Shown in pieces: positions 13,311-24,925 of a DNA stretch of 64,000 bases. Source of the stretch: Atrichornis clamosus (taxonomy: Eukaryota > Chordata > Aves > Passeriformes > Menuridae); assembly GCA_013400975.1 (NCBI GenBank), contig WBMZ01008998.1, forward strand, positions 1 to 64,000, in the 5' to 3' direction. A program made the translations under genes and the position numbers. How positions within the stretch are numbered: position 1 is the first letter of the stretch; every line of letters starts with the position of its first letter. Under the pieces are notes generated by a model. The model searched no databases. It saw only the letters and a program-made list of their open reading frames with translations, and was not told the DNA's origin.

Positions 13311-16300
13311 TTCATTCTCTCACTAGTCCTATGATTCTTACAGTCACTACTCCAGGCACTTTAACTTGAAAGGACACATTCATTCATGCTGTTCAGTTAA
13401 ATCTATAATCTACTGTAGATCTCAATCCTATCTCCAAAAGAAATTTTCAGACTGTGAAAACTTATGTCCATATGGTGTCCAACTCAGAAGTTCAATCTAT
13501 CCAGAAAAGTCAGGAGAATTTCTTTGGATTTTTCTATCACTCCCAGCAGCCATGAATTAGCCCTGGTGAGCTCCATTCCTAGGCTCCACAGCTCTTCCTT
13601 TGCTTGCATGGAGAACACACATCTACTGCTCAAGCTTATGAAGTCCACTGTGTGTTGAGGGGCTTAAAGCTGTGCGCAGTAGCACCCCAGCTCACTTCTG
13701 AATTATAAAACTCTGCTGTCACTCAAATTCGTTCCTAAGCCAATTTAATGGCTTACCAAGTTACATACCTTCAATAAGTCAAAGACTCAAACAAAGAAAG
13801 CTTAGGAAAAGAAAGCTGGAAACACAAACCACACTTGACACTCAGAAAAATTTAATTTTTGTGATTCTTTTTTTTTTACAGACCAAGTTTGAATAACTAT
13901 TGCTCTTCTTGAGACTAGAAGACAGCATTAACTTAAGCTAGTAGATATTCCCAGTCTTGTCACATGTTCTTACTAGACAGCTGCATAGACAAAACATTCA
14001 TTAAGAAAGCACTTTGAGCATAAAACAATGACACATATGAATGAAACTGTAAGAATAATATACATGGTCATCTTAGAACAACATAACAGTTGTCTAGCTA
14101 ATGACTAAAGCACTCTCCCATTGAAGAATGAAGTTTTGGTGTTACTTATCTTTGTTGTCCCCCCCAACAGACCATATAATTCGTTACATCCATTTTCCTT
14201 TTACCAAGTGCCACTCTTGGTGTTTGTTACTGTTTAACACAACAAAATAGTACCTTAATGTCCTTCAGCAAATCTTCTTTCTGTCCCTCCGGAAGAATTG
14301 CTTGAATGAAAACTGTCTCAAATCTGTTCAATAAACTCCTTGCCCCTGCTTCATGACTTCAAAACCAGTTACTTTTGTATAATTTGTCTTTGGTCCTCAT
14401 AGTTTTGTCAGTAAACCAGGTCAGTAGGAGAGTGCTTATGAATAAGCCTCCTTTCATTCCAATCTCGGTCATATGAGTGTTACAGCAGGAGCAGGGTAGA
14501 ACTCTATGAGCCATAAACTGACAGGTTTTATGGTAAATTTCATATGACTTGAGGAGGGATTTGGTCAAAGAACCGATGGAGAAAACACTCATTGTACTTT
14601 ACCTGCTTATTGTTTTACAAGAGTAAAAGGCTTGGTTTTGAATTTTATACAATGTGAATTCCACTTGGAATTAGGTTCCTTCCTCCTTCAGTGAAAAGGG
14701 GCTAAATGAGCATCAAAATCTTTAATGTCAGCTGGGAAATATTAAGGCAGAGCTAATTTACGTTACTTAGACCATATCCTTTACTCTAGCTGATTAAGTT
14801 ACTTCATATAATTATTATATAGAAATCTGGAATGCTTAAAATAGCTCTTTCCTATTCTTCTGATTGTTCAAGTGGTCAGACATTTTAATGGAGAGCACAA
14901 AAATCACGGAACCTTAGTGTTATATGTTTCTAATCAGAGTGCCATGAAAAAAAAGATTATTTTTTCAAGTGACATCCAATTGTTACTTTCACTCCATTCA
15001 AATGCACATCTAGCAGTTCCACATTATATACATTTAAAAAACCCTTACTGCCATGTAGTGCAATTTTAGAGAAAAATACTAATGTTGTGCTAGCACTAAA
15101 TTCAACTCCTTTCTAAAATGCAGCATGGAATGACTCTCCTTTCTTTTAAGTGATCTTTCTTCTACTTCACTTTTAGTAAATTCTAGTAAACATTAAGCAT
15201 GCTACTGATGCTTTCACAGAAGTACTTATGTGACACTTTCATCCTGTTTTTAGACTAATATTCTGACTTAATTATGAATGATGCAGAGATTATAAATGAT
15301 TGGGTTGTCTTCTGAAAATGTAAATTGATCTTATATGCTTCTCCTCCTGCTTCTTTCTAAAAATAGACTTAATGTTCCAAGTTGAAACATCTGCTTTCAA
15401 TAAAATCCTTATGTATTTTTCCCAACAAGTGCACTGCAACATGTAATTTCTCTTTTGTTTGCAGCTATTCCCATACTTTTACCCCCATCTTTGTTTCAAA
15501 CTTCTAAAAAGGGAAGTTAAATCCCTTGTCCATCTGATGCATTTTGGCATTTTCCTTAGGATGATGGATGTCAAAGCTCAGAGTAATGTGCAATAGCCAT
15601 TCATGACCAGGGACAAGATGTTCACTTAGGAAGCATCAGGTCTTATTGAGATCTGCCACTACAGCTGTAGGTCTGTTCTTGCCAGAAGTGTGTAAAGAAT
15701 GGGATTACATTTGAATTCCTTTGGCATCTCCTGGTTTGGGGAAACCAGTGTGGCACTCTGAAGCTTGTCTCTGCAGGCACTGTTGTGCATTAAGAGGGCA
15801 CTGGTACAACAGAAGGCAAAGACTTCTGTGAAAAGAAAACGGCACAGTGACTTGTTTTCCCATAGCACAGAGAAAAGGCACAGAAGTCCCTTTCAGATCT
15901 TCCCATTTCAGACAATTTTGCATCTCAGGAAGAAAAATCATGGACAGAGATATTACAGCTTCATTAGAAAAAGAAATGGGAGAAGCTTTTAGTTGCTCCA
16001 TCTGACCACTTGCATTGGCTCTGGGGGTTCTTTGTCAGAATTAAAAGAGGACTAAGTCGTGTTTCTATCCCTTTTACATAGAAAAGTCTTCCAAATGTAC
16101 TTGGTCCTCATACCCATACTAAAGCTAATGAATAAGCCAAACAATGAGAAAGAGTTGAGCTGAATGTAGCACTGCGTACACAGACTTTTCAAAGGATTCC
16201 AGGAACCTTAATTTATAAACCTGAGAGAAAAGTAAAATGCAGCCTGCTAGACAAACACAAATTCAATTTAAATGCTTTTTTTTATTATTCTATACCAGCT

Positions 16301-18664
16301 TCCAGTGAAAGCAGCTATGCAAATAAAGCTCAGAAATAATTTACAGTAGCACCTAAAAGTGCCAATGTTCCTTTATGTTTTCTTTTTATTTCTTCATGGC
16401 TTCCACCCTCCCTCCCCAAAACTTTTTTAATAACATAGATGCAGGCTAAGTAGGCAGTTGCCTGGGGCTGTCACAGACGTAATACCTACATTTCCTTTGA
16501 AAAGCTTCGTGGATCATTCTATTGAGAGGAAAACAAGGAAATATTTAGGGCATTCACTGATCAGCAGCTGCTAATTCCCCTTCCTTCCCCTGTACAGTCC
16601 CAGAAGGATCAGCAAAATAGGTCTTTAAGCCATGTCTCCCACTTCTCCTCCCCTCCCTGTTAACATGATCAACTACTCAACCCAACATCACCTATTCAAC
16701 TTTCTACAGCTAACTTTCCTACAGCAAATTAAAACTTTAACACAACACTCTTAAAATAGGTAAATTTTATTTTTCTCATGCTTGTGAGAAGACAAGATCC
16801 AAGTAACTATTCAGATTTCCTGAAGACTTTTAGGGTCCTGGAAAGGACAAAACAAGAGCTTTTTCTTTTCTTGTTTAAATTCTACAATTTAGATTCTGCT
16901 GTGTGTTAGTCTTTTGTTCTGCAGCAAGTCAGATGATTTCATTCTGCAAGGCTACACTGTACAAACGACAACCTATGTTTAAAAATACTTTTAGCATTTC
17001 TGGCTAATCAGTCCCAAATCTATTGATGTTTCTTTATCTCCATATATTTATACTGTATAACGTGCTTGTGATGTTGATTTCATCTGTACTATTTCATAGA
17101 GTCACAGTCTTTATGGTGAATTACGTTTTTGAAGATCTTTATCCATAAACATTCCTATAACTTACTGTCATTTGCCAAATATCTTGAATTTAGTTTTTCT
17201 GTTTTTCTTCTTTGCATGTGCAAAAAGAAAATTGAAGGAATAAGATATTAAAAAGGTGAAACAACTGACAAAGAAAATGTTAACGTGAAATTTTTTTCAA
17301 TTTTCTGGGGAAAGTCAGAAATTACATTCCTGGAAATTTTGAACATTTTTTGCATTAAAAATTAGTCATAATCAATAGAAAAGTTAAGACAGTTTAATTA
17401 CAATATTGGGATAATTCCTAAACTGAAACTTTAGACTTCAGTTTTTATAACAGCACAGTGTATATTGTGAATGGGTTATCTTTGTCACTCATTCATACCA
17501 TGACCACTTGTTCCATTTCCTTGTGTTGCATCTAAATTTCAGGAATTAGAGTACTCGTCACTTTTGGAAGTGACTGAAATGTCACATTCCCATGAAAAAT
17601 AAGACTAGAGTGAGAAAAGCTGGAGGCGGTAGCTGGTCTAGTAGATGTTTTTGATATTTTTGATTTTATTTTATTGGTAATTATATTTTCAATTTTATTT
17701 TTCAATAAATTAAAAAGAATGCTTTGCAGTTATACACCACATTTCCTTCCAATGTTACTCACTTTTATTGTTATTAGAATTTTACATTAAGTGTTAATGC
17801 TTTTTACTAAGAACCACGTTAATTGTATCATCTAGTTTCAATTAGCTCTAATAGAGTGCACGTATAGCTTCCGAGTCTATTGTGCATATCCTCACATAGA
17901 TGGGGAAATTGAGTAAAAGCTATTATTTTGATGTCCTGATAAATTATGTTCCATATTATGTTAGATTAACAAAATGCATGACTAATGTCCCATGTACACA
18001 TCAGCTGTGACAGCATTTCTGAGTGTTAATAAGTCTAAGCACTGGCTGATGTCCAGTTTCTTTATTTTTATGGTAAATGCAAATTAAGTCCACTTCTCAT
18101 TATATTCAGTAATTTACTTCTAAATGTTCAAATCTAGTCATTGTTGTTGGCAACTTTTATGCTGTAGGTCTCCAGACTGAATTAAAAATAATAGTAAAAA
18201 TAATGATTATATTTAGATTCGAGCCTGAAGATAGTTGTTCTTTCTGAAAGCACATTGCAAAATTGCATGAAAACAAATTAGTGCCTACAGGCAACACTTG
18301 TTTGAAGCACAGTGGATTAGGAGAAACTGACTTGATTGCAAACTTCCATAGTATTCAAACCATCAGAGAGGTTTTTCTGTGCAATAGAACATAAGTATCA
18401 GAAAATTCTGTTAGCATTTTGTTATAAAAAGAAAAACCTTAGTTATTGCAGCTGTAAAGTACTGCTGAGACTAGGGATATGGAAGGATGCTGGGAGCACT
18501 GATGTTAGAATAAAGATATGGGTGGCTGCAACTCTGTAAGTCACATCAAACAGCAATTGTGAGAGTGGTTTAGAGATCCTCCTGTGGATCCTTGGAGGAC
18601 CATGATGCTTATCTTAGGCACAATGCAGCTAGAAACCTTGCTTCTTTCTCTTGTGAATCTGAGG
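13311..18664. other. Unique AT-rich DNA, no gene seen
   Basis: No exon, RNA gene or transposon recognised. Overlapping open frames of 60-98 codons on both strands near 15.66-16.0 kb (69 and 98 codons on minus, 75 on plus) are mutual shadows with no recognisable protein features. Confidence 0.55.
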
Positions 18665-18884
18665 TCATAGAATCATAGAATCATCTGGGTTGGAAGGCAC
18701 CTTAAAGATCACCTGGTTCTAAACCCCCTGCTGTGGATAGGGATGCATTTTGCTAGATCAGATTTCTCGGAGCTCCATTCAGCCTGACCTTGAACACCTC
18801 CAGGCATGAGGCATCCACAGATTCTCTTGGCAACCTGTTCCAGTGCCTCACCATCCTCACAGTACAGAATTTTTGCATTCCTCC
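18665..18884 (-). mobile_element. CR1 LINE, 5'-truncated 3' end
   Basis: The + strand begins with two 'tcatagaatcatagaatca' octamer units, then 'ctgggttggaaggcacctta'. This is the 3' end of an avian CR1 read antisense. The match continues through 'gccttgaacacctccaggc'-like sequence and 'caacctgttccagtgcctca' to 'ctcacagtacagaattttt'. Only about 220 bp remain, a typical severe 5' truncation from target-primed reverse transcription. The 'gatcacctggttctaaaccc' segment marks a different CR1 subfamily from the copies at 24.5, 51.5 and 56.2 kb. It encodes the last part of ORF2 plus the short 3' UTR and is not intact. Confidence 0.93.
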
Positions 18885-21800
18885 AGGCCTGGGTGGTACT
18901 GGGTTTGCAGAAGCATTACATGTAGAGGCGAGTTCATAAAGTGGGCTGCTCAGAGGTAACTGTGGACCCAGAGATGATGTACATGCAAATATAGTTAGCC
19001 CAAAGTAGATATCAAATATGATGCCTGGAATATTTGGTTTCTAGACAGAAAATAGTACTGTCCTTAGCATGTGTTCTTGGGTTCAGGATCATGATTTGAT
19101 GGCATTCTCTTGTTTTGCTGAGGTGACTACAATCTTAGATGTTCTTAAAATATTTACTCACTCCTGGAGGTCCTTTGGAGTAAAGAGGTGAGAGCAGAGG
19201 ACAACCTCATTTGTCAGAGAGAGAGAGGTAGAGTAGTTCTTGGACTGAGAGGGGACTGTAGTGAATCTTTGCATGCAGAGAATAAGAACCTAGGCTTTTC
19301 ACGTGGTACAAGTGGATGTATGAAGCAGGGCATTTTACACAAATTGAAAACTGTGCTTTGAATCTAGAGGTGAATCCATCACGTACAATGTAGATAAGAG
19401 GCAGATGCAGTTGGTGCAGCATAATTGCAAACCTTGCACCTATGAACATGGCATAGGATTCAGAAATTATTTATTTTGCACTGCATTTTGCAATCCAGTA
19501 TTGAGTCACACAAAACACTGCTTCCTTTATGGTGCCATAGACATGCTCGAGCTGCTTCAAAGAATATTTGTGATCCAAATGTTTTACGTGTGTCACATAT
19601 GAAAGGCATAAAATATTAATACTGCTGTGCCTTGACTATATCCGTTTGACAATGCTGAAGGAGATTGTGTTTAATGGTAAGACTACAGCTCTTCATGCAG
19701 TCCTTGTAAGGCTGTTAAAACCATGTCTGAATATTTGATGACTGAACCATAACATACAGAGACTTATTATTTACTATTAGCTTGCACCTATCTGACATCA
19801 GTGAACACCACAAATAAGTGCTGCTGCTGTAAACCCAAAGAATGAAGTCAATTATATATATATCTCCCTTGTCTTTGAAATATCTTCACAGTTGATTGTG
19901 AATAATGAACAAATAAGCAAATTGAATCTGACAGAATAATACTTCACTAGCCATCCTTAACCACTATTTCATGTCAATATGATTCTAAAGAATATAAAAT
20001 AAGAAGCAGAAAAAAGGAACAGATCATTCTATAGGAAAGTGTTCGCAGCTACTTAAAGAACAAGTGAAGAGTTCTAAATTATTTCAGATGCAACACAGTT
20101 GTTGGAATTTGACTGTTTCACAAAGATGGAACCTCTGATGGGCTTCTTTGGTAAAAACTGTAACTGAAGCATACAATCAACAGTCCAGGGTTTACTGAGA
20201 CTGCACCACCTGCTCTGCATTATTGTTACTGCTCTGAAGGCTTTTAACTGTGAGAGCTTTCTTCAAGAGGAATATAGTTTTCCAAGAAGGCTTTTCTTCC
20301 CAGTCTCTTTAAGCATCTAAACATTACCTAAGTGCAGAATCATCACCTTTATATAGGGAAAAGTAGACCTCTAGAGGGACAGTTTCAACTTCTCCTAAAA
20401 TATGTATCTAAGAATAACTGGTCTCCAAAGGTGTAATTTCTCATCACTGGCTCTAGAAGAAACCTAGAGTGATTAATGACTTATATTTATATGTCTTTTG
20501 AGATAAGACCATTGGTATGTTTTCATTTAGATTTCTCTGCATATGAAGAGAAAAATAGGTGAAGTGTAATAGTGGTTTTGATTCTGTATCTTTGAAACTC
20601 TGTTATCAACTATTGGATACACAAACAGTCCCAAATAATGTCAGAAGTAATGACTCTATTTTTATTCTAGGAAATGGTTATTGAGATAAGAATGGACAAA
20701 TATGTTCTATTTTCTTTTCTACTGTTCTGTGAGGGAACATTTTCCTGTGGATAAATTCTGGTATGTTTCTAAGCTAAATGACTATTATGTTTTTATGGTA
20801 GATTAATCCATGAGTAGATAGACCACCTTTTTCTTTTTTTCCATACATTGTAAGTTCTTTTAAATATGTAGCAGGAAATTTTAATTGTAGAAATGAATAT
20901 TGATTTGAAAAGCTGTGATAGTTTCAAGGGTATGGACTGGGATTATCTACAGTAGTGAAAAGGAGAGCTACATTTTCTTCTGCAGAGATTACAGACCTGT
21001 GTTTGTGTTGGACAAAGTTTTTGGAAGCAAACACTGTAACTAACTTGAGAACCCATATACAGATTTCATTTTAACACTATGTGCCATTAAGCTATTCCTG
21101 ATAGACATCCAAAGGTGTTTGTCCCTATTGAAAATTGCATCTAAGTAGGCCAAATCTGAAGACATCAAACTGAAATACACATCTCTGGTATCTAGTTCAC
21201 CTGTAAAATATAGGTTACCGTAAATAACATATAATATTTTAGATTTGCACAGTAAAATGTTTTTTCATCTACTTTCCCCCCAAATTCAATTTTTCTTTAC
21301 ATGTGAATCCACATGACATTCCTTTAAGTAATTTTGAATACTTCTATTTTATTCCAATATTAAATTTTTAAGTGCTCTAATTCTATTAATTCTATGAACT
21401 TCGCTCCTCCTCCTTTTCAAACCATTTTTGTTTATTTTATTACAGAGCCTACTTTCTTAGTTAAGCATCAAAGATCTATCACAGAAAAAAATTAAATGCT
21501 TAATAAGCTCATTCCAGAGCTTAAGTATTAATGAGATCATTACTCCAAGATCTGCTTTGAATTTCCTCCTTTTTCTTTCATTGTCAAATCTTTTGGGGTC
21601 AGAACTTCCTAAATACTGGTCTACAACCCTATTTTTTACTGATTTAAAATTACATATTGCACTCTATGGTGCTAATCCAATTTTACAGTCTTATGCTTTT
21701 TATAGGAGCAAGTGACTGTGATTTAGGTTAAAGTGCATTAAAATTCTGGTTATGTCGAAAGTTGTGACAGATCAGGTAAGGACATGAAAAGGGAACTCTT

Positions 21801-23483
21801 CAGGGCAGAAAGGACAGTCTTATCTGATGTAGGTGAACCAGATACATAACAAATATTTAATGCTTTTTTGAATAGAAGGATATCACAGTCATATAAGAAC
21901 ACTTTCACTAGAAGCCCTTAAGAGCAGTCCTGTGTGACTTCTTATGTTTCAGAAATCTAGAGTATGAGAAGTGATAGCTTCCCACTACAACCAGAATTAA
22001 ATTATATCCAAAATAAATAAATTAAATCTTATTTATATGTATGAAATGGAAAGAGAGGAGTTCAAGTCAATTGTCAGTAAGCTTTTTCAAGCATCAAAAC
22101 CAGTAAATCAAGGAAACCAGTTAAAAATTCTGTATTGGTAATGACATTTTCTTTTGATCTCTTATCTGTATAGATGTATAGGTCCTCTGAGCAAGAACTA
22201 TCTATTTCTGTTTGTACCTAAGTCAGTGTATCTTTTAAAAGATGCTTTTACAGAAATAGTAAACTTTTGTTCAAGCACCTGTTTTGAAGCCAAATTTTGG
22301 TTTAGCAATGTTTCTTGATTATATTCTAGAGTAAACTTTGCTTTTGGAAATTTCTTGGGTAATGTTTTAATAGATAGAAAAAGATAGGGTTTCTAGCTTG
22401 TGTTTGAGCAGCTGCATGAAAATGGGCACACTCTTGTGTGGGTCTTAGATTGCTTCTTCTTCTATTGTCAGAAGAATATTAATGCTTAATATTTTAATTG
22501 TCAGCAGAATCCTACTTTATTTTAGTCATACATATGCTCCATGAAAAGAAGCATCCATCCTTTTAAATAAGGGCACATCTTGGAATGTCCTAGAAATGCA
22601 GCAAAATAGTATCTTTCCTCCATTATTGTCCTGAATCAACCCCTATGACTATGACTATGAAGGCATATTTCTCATTTTTTTTGAATTCTTCCTATTTCTA
22701 TCAGCTCAGGAAACACATCTCAGCACTCACTCCCTCACAGTCAGTGACCTAGGGCCGTTTTACTGTTCAGTTTTTCAGTTGTCTGAGAAGAACTGAAGCT
22801 GCTAGACACAACTGAGTGGGAGGAATTCTTATGCTGGTGAAGTGTTTTCCCATATTTTGCTAGAGTTGGAAGCTCAGTTTGCTCAGACAGGCCACAGCCA
22901 GCGGTCAGGGGCTTACATAGATTCATTTCCACCAATTTTTTTGTAGCATATTGTCATGGCTAGCTCTCTGCCTCCTCTGATACTAAGTAACTTGAAATTT
23001 TCATGTGAATTCTTTGACTGTCTTAGAATAGTGGTAATTTTGAGTTTGCTTCTTTTCTAGTTTCCCACAAACAGATGTCCTTTATGCTTTATTAGTTTCT
23101 TTCTGGGAACTGTGGTGATGAAACGAGTTAGCAGTGTGTTGCACGTTAGCATTACCATCACGTACAAGTTTATTAGTGTGTGACATCCACCACGTGCATT
23201 GAACCAGGACCACCCTGAAGTACCACTGTTGTTTCTTTTAAAATTAATTCATATTTAATAGATGGGAACATGGCAAAGACTGCAGCAATGTGGAAGGTTT
23301 GAAAAGACTGGCATGAAATAAACAGGGTAATAAGGAAATAACCCTGTCAATACAGAGGACAGCAATAAGGCAGGAAGGTAATTTTTGTCCCTGTCTGCAA
23401 AATTTCTGAATTCCTGTTCAAAATCAAACTGAAATTTAAGAGTTTCTGGAGCATTTTGCTAGTTTGCTCTCATAGTGAAAAAA
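18885..23483. other. Unique AT-rich DNA, no gene seen
   Basis: Nothing recognisable apart from short simple sequence: an ATATAT tract near 19850-19862 and a three-fold 'ctatga' near 22645-22662. Confidence 0.55.
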
Positions 23484-23903
23484 ACCTATTGTGAAGGTCG
23501 ACAGCTGGTCTGAAGGTCTCACAAACTTCGACATAGATGCAGTGAACGTCTATTCATACGGAAAGAGCCCTGAGAACGTGAGATTTAGTCGAGGGCATAT
23601 TCTGCCAACAGAGCTAACAAATTCAAAACAAGGAGAGAACTATGCAACAACAGTCGCACATGATGTTTTTCTCAAATGCATAAGAGCTGATGTTATATTC
23701 AACCAATAGATAATAATGTCACAGTTGAATAATAGCCAATAGGTATACTGTAGCAGTTAGATGACCAATAACCTTGTAGCACAAATGAAAAGATATAAAA
23801 GTGTATAAATGGAGACCGAGTGTTTATTAAAACACGGCATTTGCCTAGAACCTTGCACTGTCCACTTTGTTATGTCGCGTCCGCCTCAACAGCGACAACC
23901 TGT
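23484..23903 (+). mobile_element. Solo LTR (ERVK-like), 408 bp, with 6-bp target duplications
   Basis: The LTR proper is 23490-23897, from 'tgtgaaggtcgacagc' to 'caacagcgaca', with TG...CA ends. It is flanked by 6-bp target duplications ACCTAT (23484-23489) and ACCTGT (23898-23903), which differ by one transition. It has a TATA box 'tataaaa' at 23794-23800 preceded by CCAAT-type motifs (gccaat, accaat), and an ATTAAA polyadenylation signal at 23826-23831, so it reads on the + strand. No internal gag, pol or env sequence is present, so it is a solo LTR left by LTR-LTR recombination. A 6-bp duplication fits class II (ERVK/beta) elements; the family name was not determined. The open frame at 23809-24099 starts in this LTR and is not a gene. 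Confidence 0.9.
23794..23800 (+). promoter_or_regulatory. LTR TATA box
   Basis: 'tataaaa' lies inside the 408-bp LTR, preceded by 'gccaat' (23734) and 'accaat' (23764) CCAAT-type motifs and followed 26 bases later by ATTAAA. The layout is that of a compact LTR promoter. Confidence 0.7.
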
Positions 23904-24532
23904 CACAAAAAATTATGCTCCTGCAAGACCAAAACCCATGATCAAGAGGCTAAGGAGCTGTGTGAGATTTTGCCTGGTCATTTTACCTGATGAAAAGGTT
24001 GTATCTTATTATCCTACATATTATATTCATGCTCTGCTTATTCCCTTAGTCCCTTATTTCAAAAGTCAGAAGTCTCTTCTGAACTCAAGTCAAGTCTAAA
24101 GAACAAAATTTGCTGCTGATGAAATTTGTGAGTAAAATGCATTTGAATTCTGACAAAACTGTATTTCTGTAATGAAAAACATTTTATTGAAAATTCTTTA
24201 TATCTCATAAAGTCATTACTTCAGAACTACATGGAAAAATAAATTGAACTTGTCATTGGAGAATTCTATATTGAAAGAATTAAAGAAATTAAAATATATA
24301 TGTACATAGTGTTGCATTCACTTTATGAGAACCCAAGTCTGATATTCAAAGAACGTGAGTATTCACATTTTATAAGTAAATACAATGCAAACAGTATTAT
24401 ATTTGAACAGTTTACATCACGAAAGGCTACAAAATATCTGTGTGTTAGCTGGCACTTGAACTGTCTGGTTCTTAAGACTTGCATTTTATAACACTTTGCC
24501 TTCTTATTTGTAGTAACATTTCTTCCTTCAGT
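23904..24532. other. Unique DNA between LTR and CR1, nothing recognised
   Basis: About 630 AT-rich bases with no recognisable feature. Confidence 0.55.
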
Positions 24533-24925
24533 ATGGAATCATAGAATCATAGAATACCCTGAGTTGGAAGGGACGCATAAGGATCATCAAAGAGGACTCC
24601 TAGCCCTGCACAGGATTGCCCCAAAAGCCCCACCCTGAGCCTCAAAGCACAGGCACTTCTTGAACTCTGTCAAGCTTGGTGCTGTGACCACTTCCCTGGG
24701 GAGCCTGTTCCAGTGCCCAGCCACCCTCTGGGTGAAGAACATTTTTCTGATATCCAACCTAAACCTCCCCTGACACAACTTCAGGCCATTCCCTCAGGTC
24801 CTGTCTCTGGTCACCACAGAGAAGAGATCAGTGCCTGCCCCTTCCTTTCCCCTCAAGAGGAAGATGTAACTGCAATGAACTCTCCCCTCAGTTTCCTCTT
24901 CTCCAGGCTGAAGTGCCCACAGAAC
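24533..24925 (-). mobile_element. CR1 LINE, 5'-truncated, with ORF2 end
   Basis: The + strand starts with 'atggaatcatagaatcatag', then 'accctgagttggaagggac' and 'ctagccctgcacaggatt', the avian CR1 3' end in antisense. It continues through 'tcaagcttggtgctgtgacc', 'ggagcctgttccagtgccc' and 'caggccattccctcaggtcc' to about 24925. Compared with the other copies it is well preserved. It shares the 'ctgagttggaag...ggatcatc' signature with the 51.5-kb and 56.2-kb copies, pointing to one subfamily. Confidence 0.93.
24587..24778 (-). pseudogene. CR1 ORF2 C-terminal end (63 codons still open)
   Basis: Read on the minus strand, this part of the CR1 gives an uninterrupted frame with [23 protein letters not shown] and APSLTEFKK. 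That is the familiar end of the avian CR1 ORF2 protein, downstream of the reverse-transcriptase domain, and it runs to the ORF2 stop. The endonuclease and the catalytic reverse-transcriptase core are absent because of 5' truncation, so it is non-functional. The open frame shows that the copy has few disabling mutations. Confidence 0.85.
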
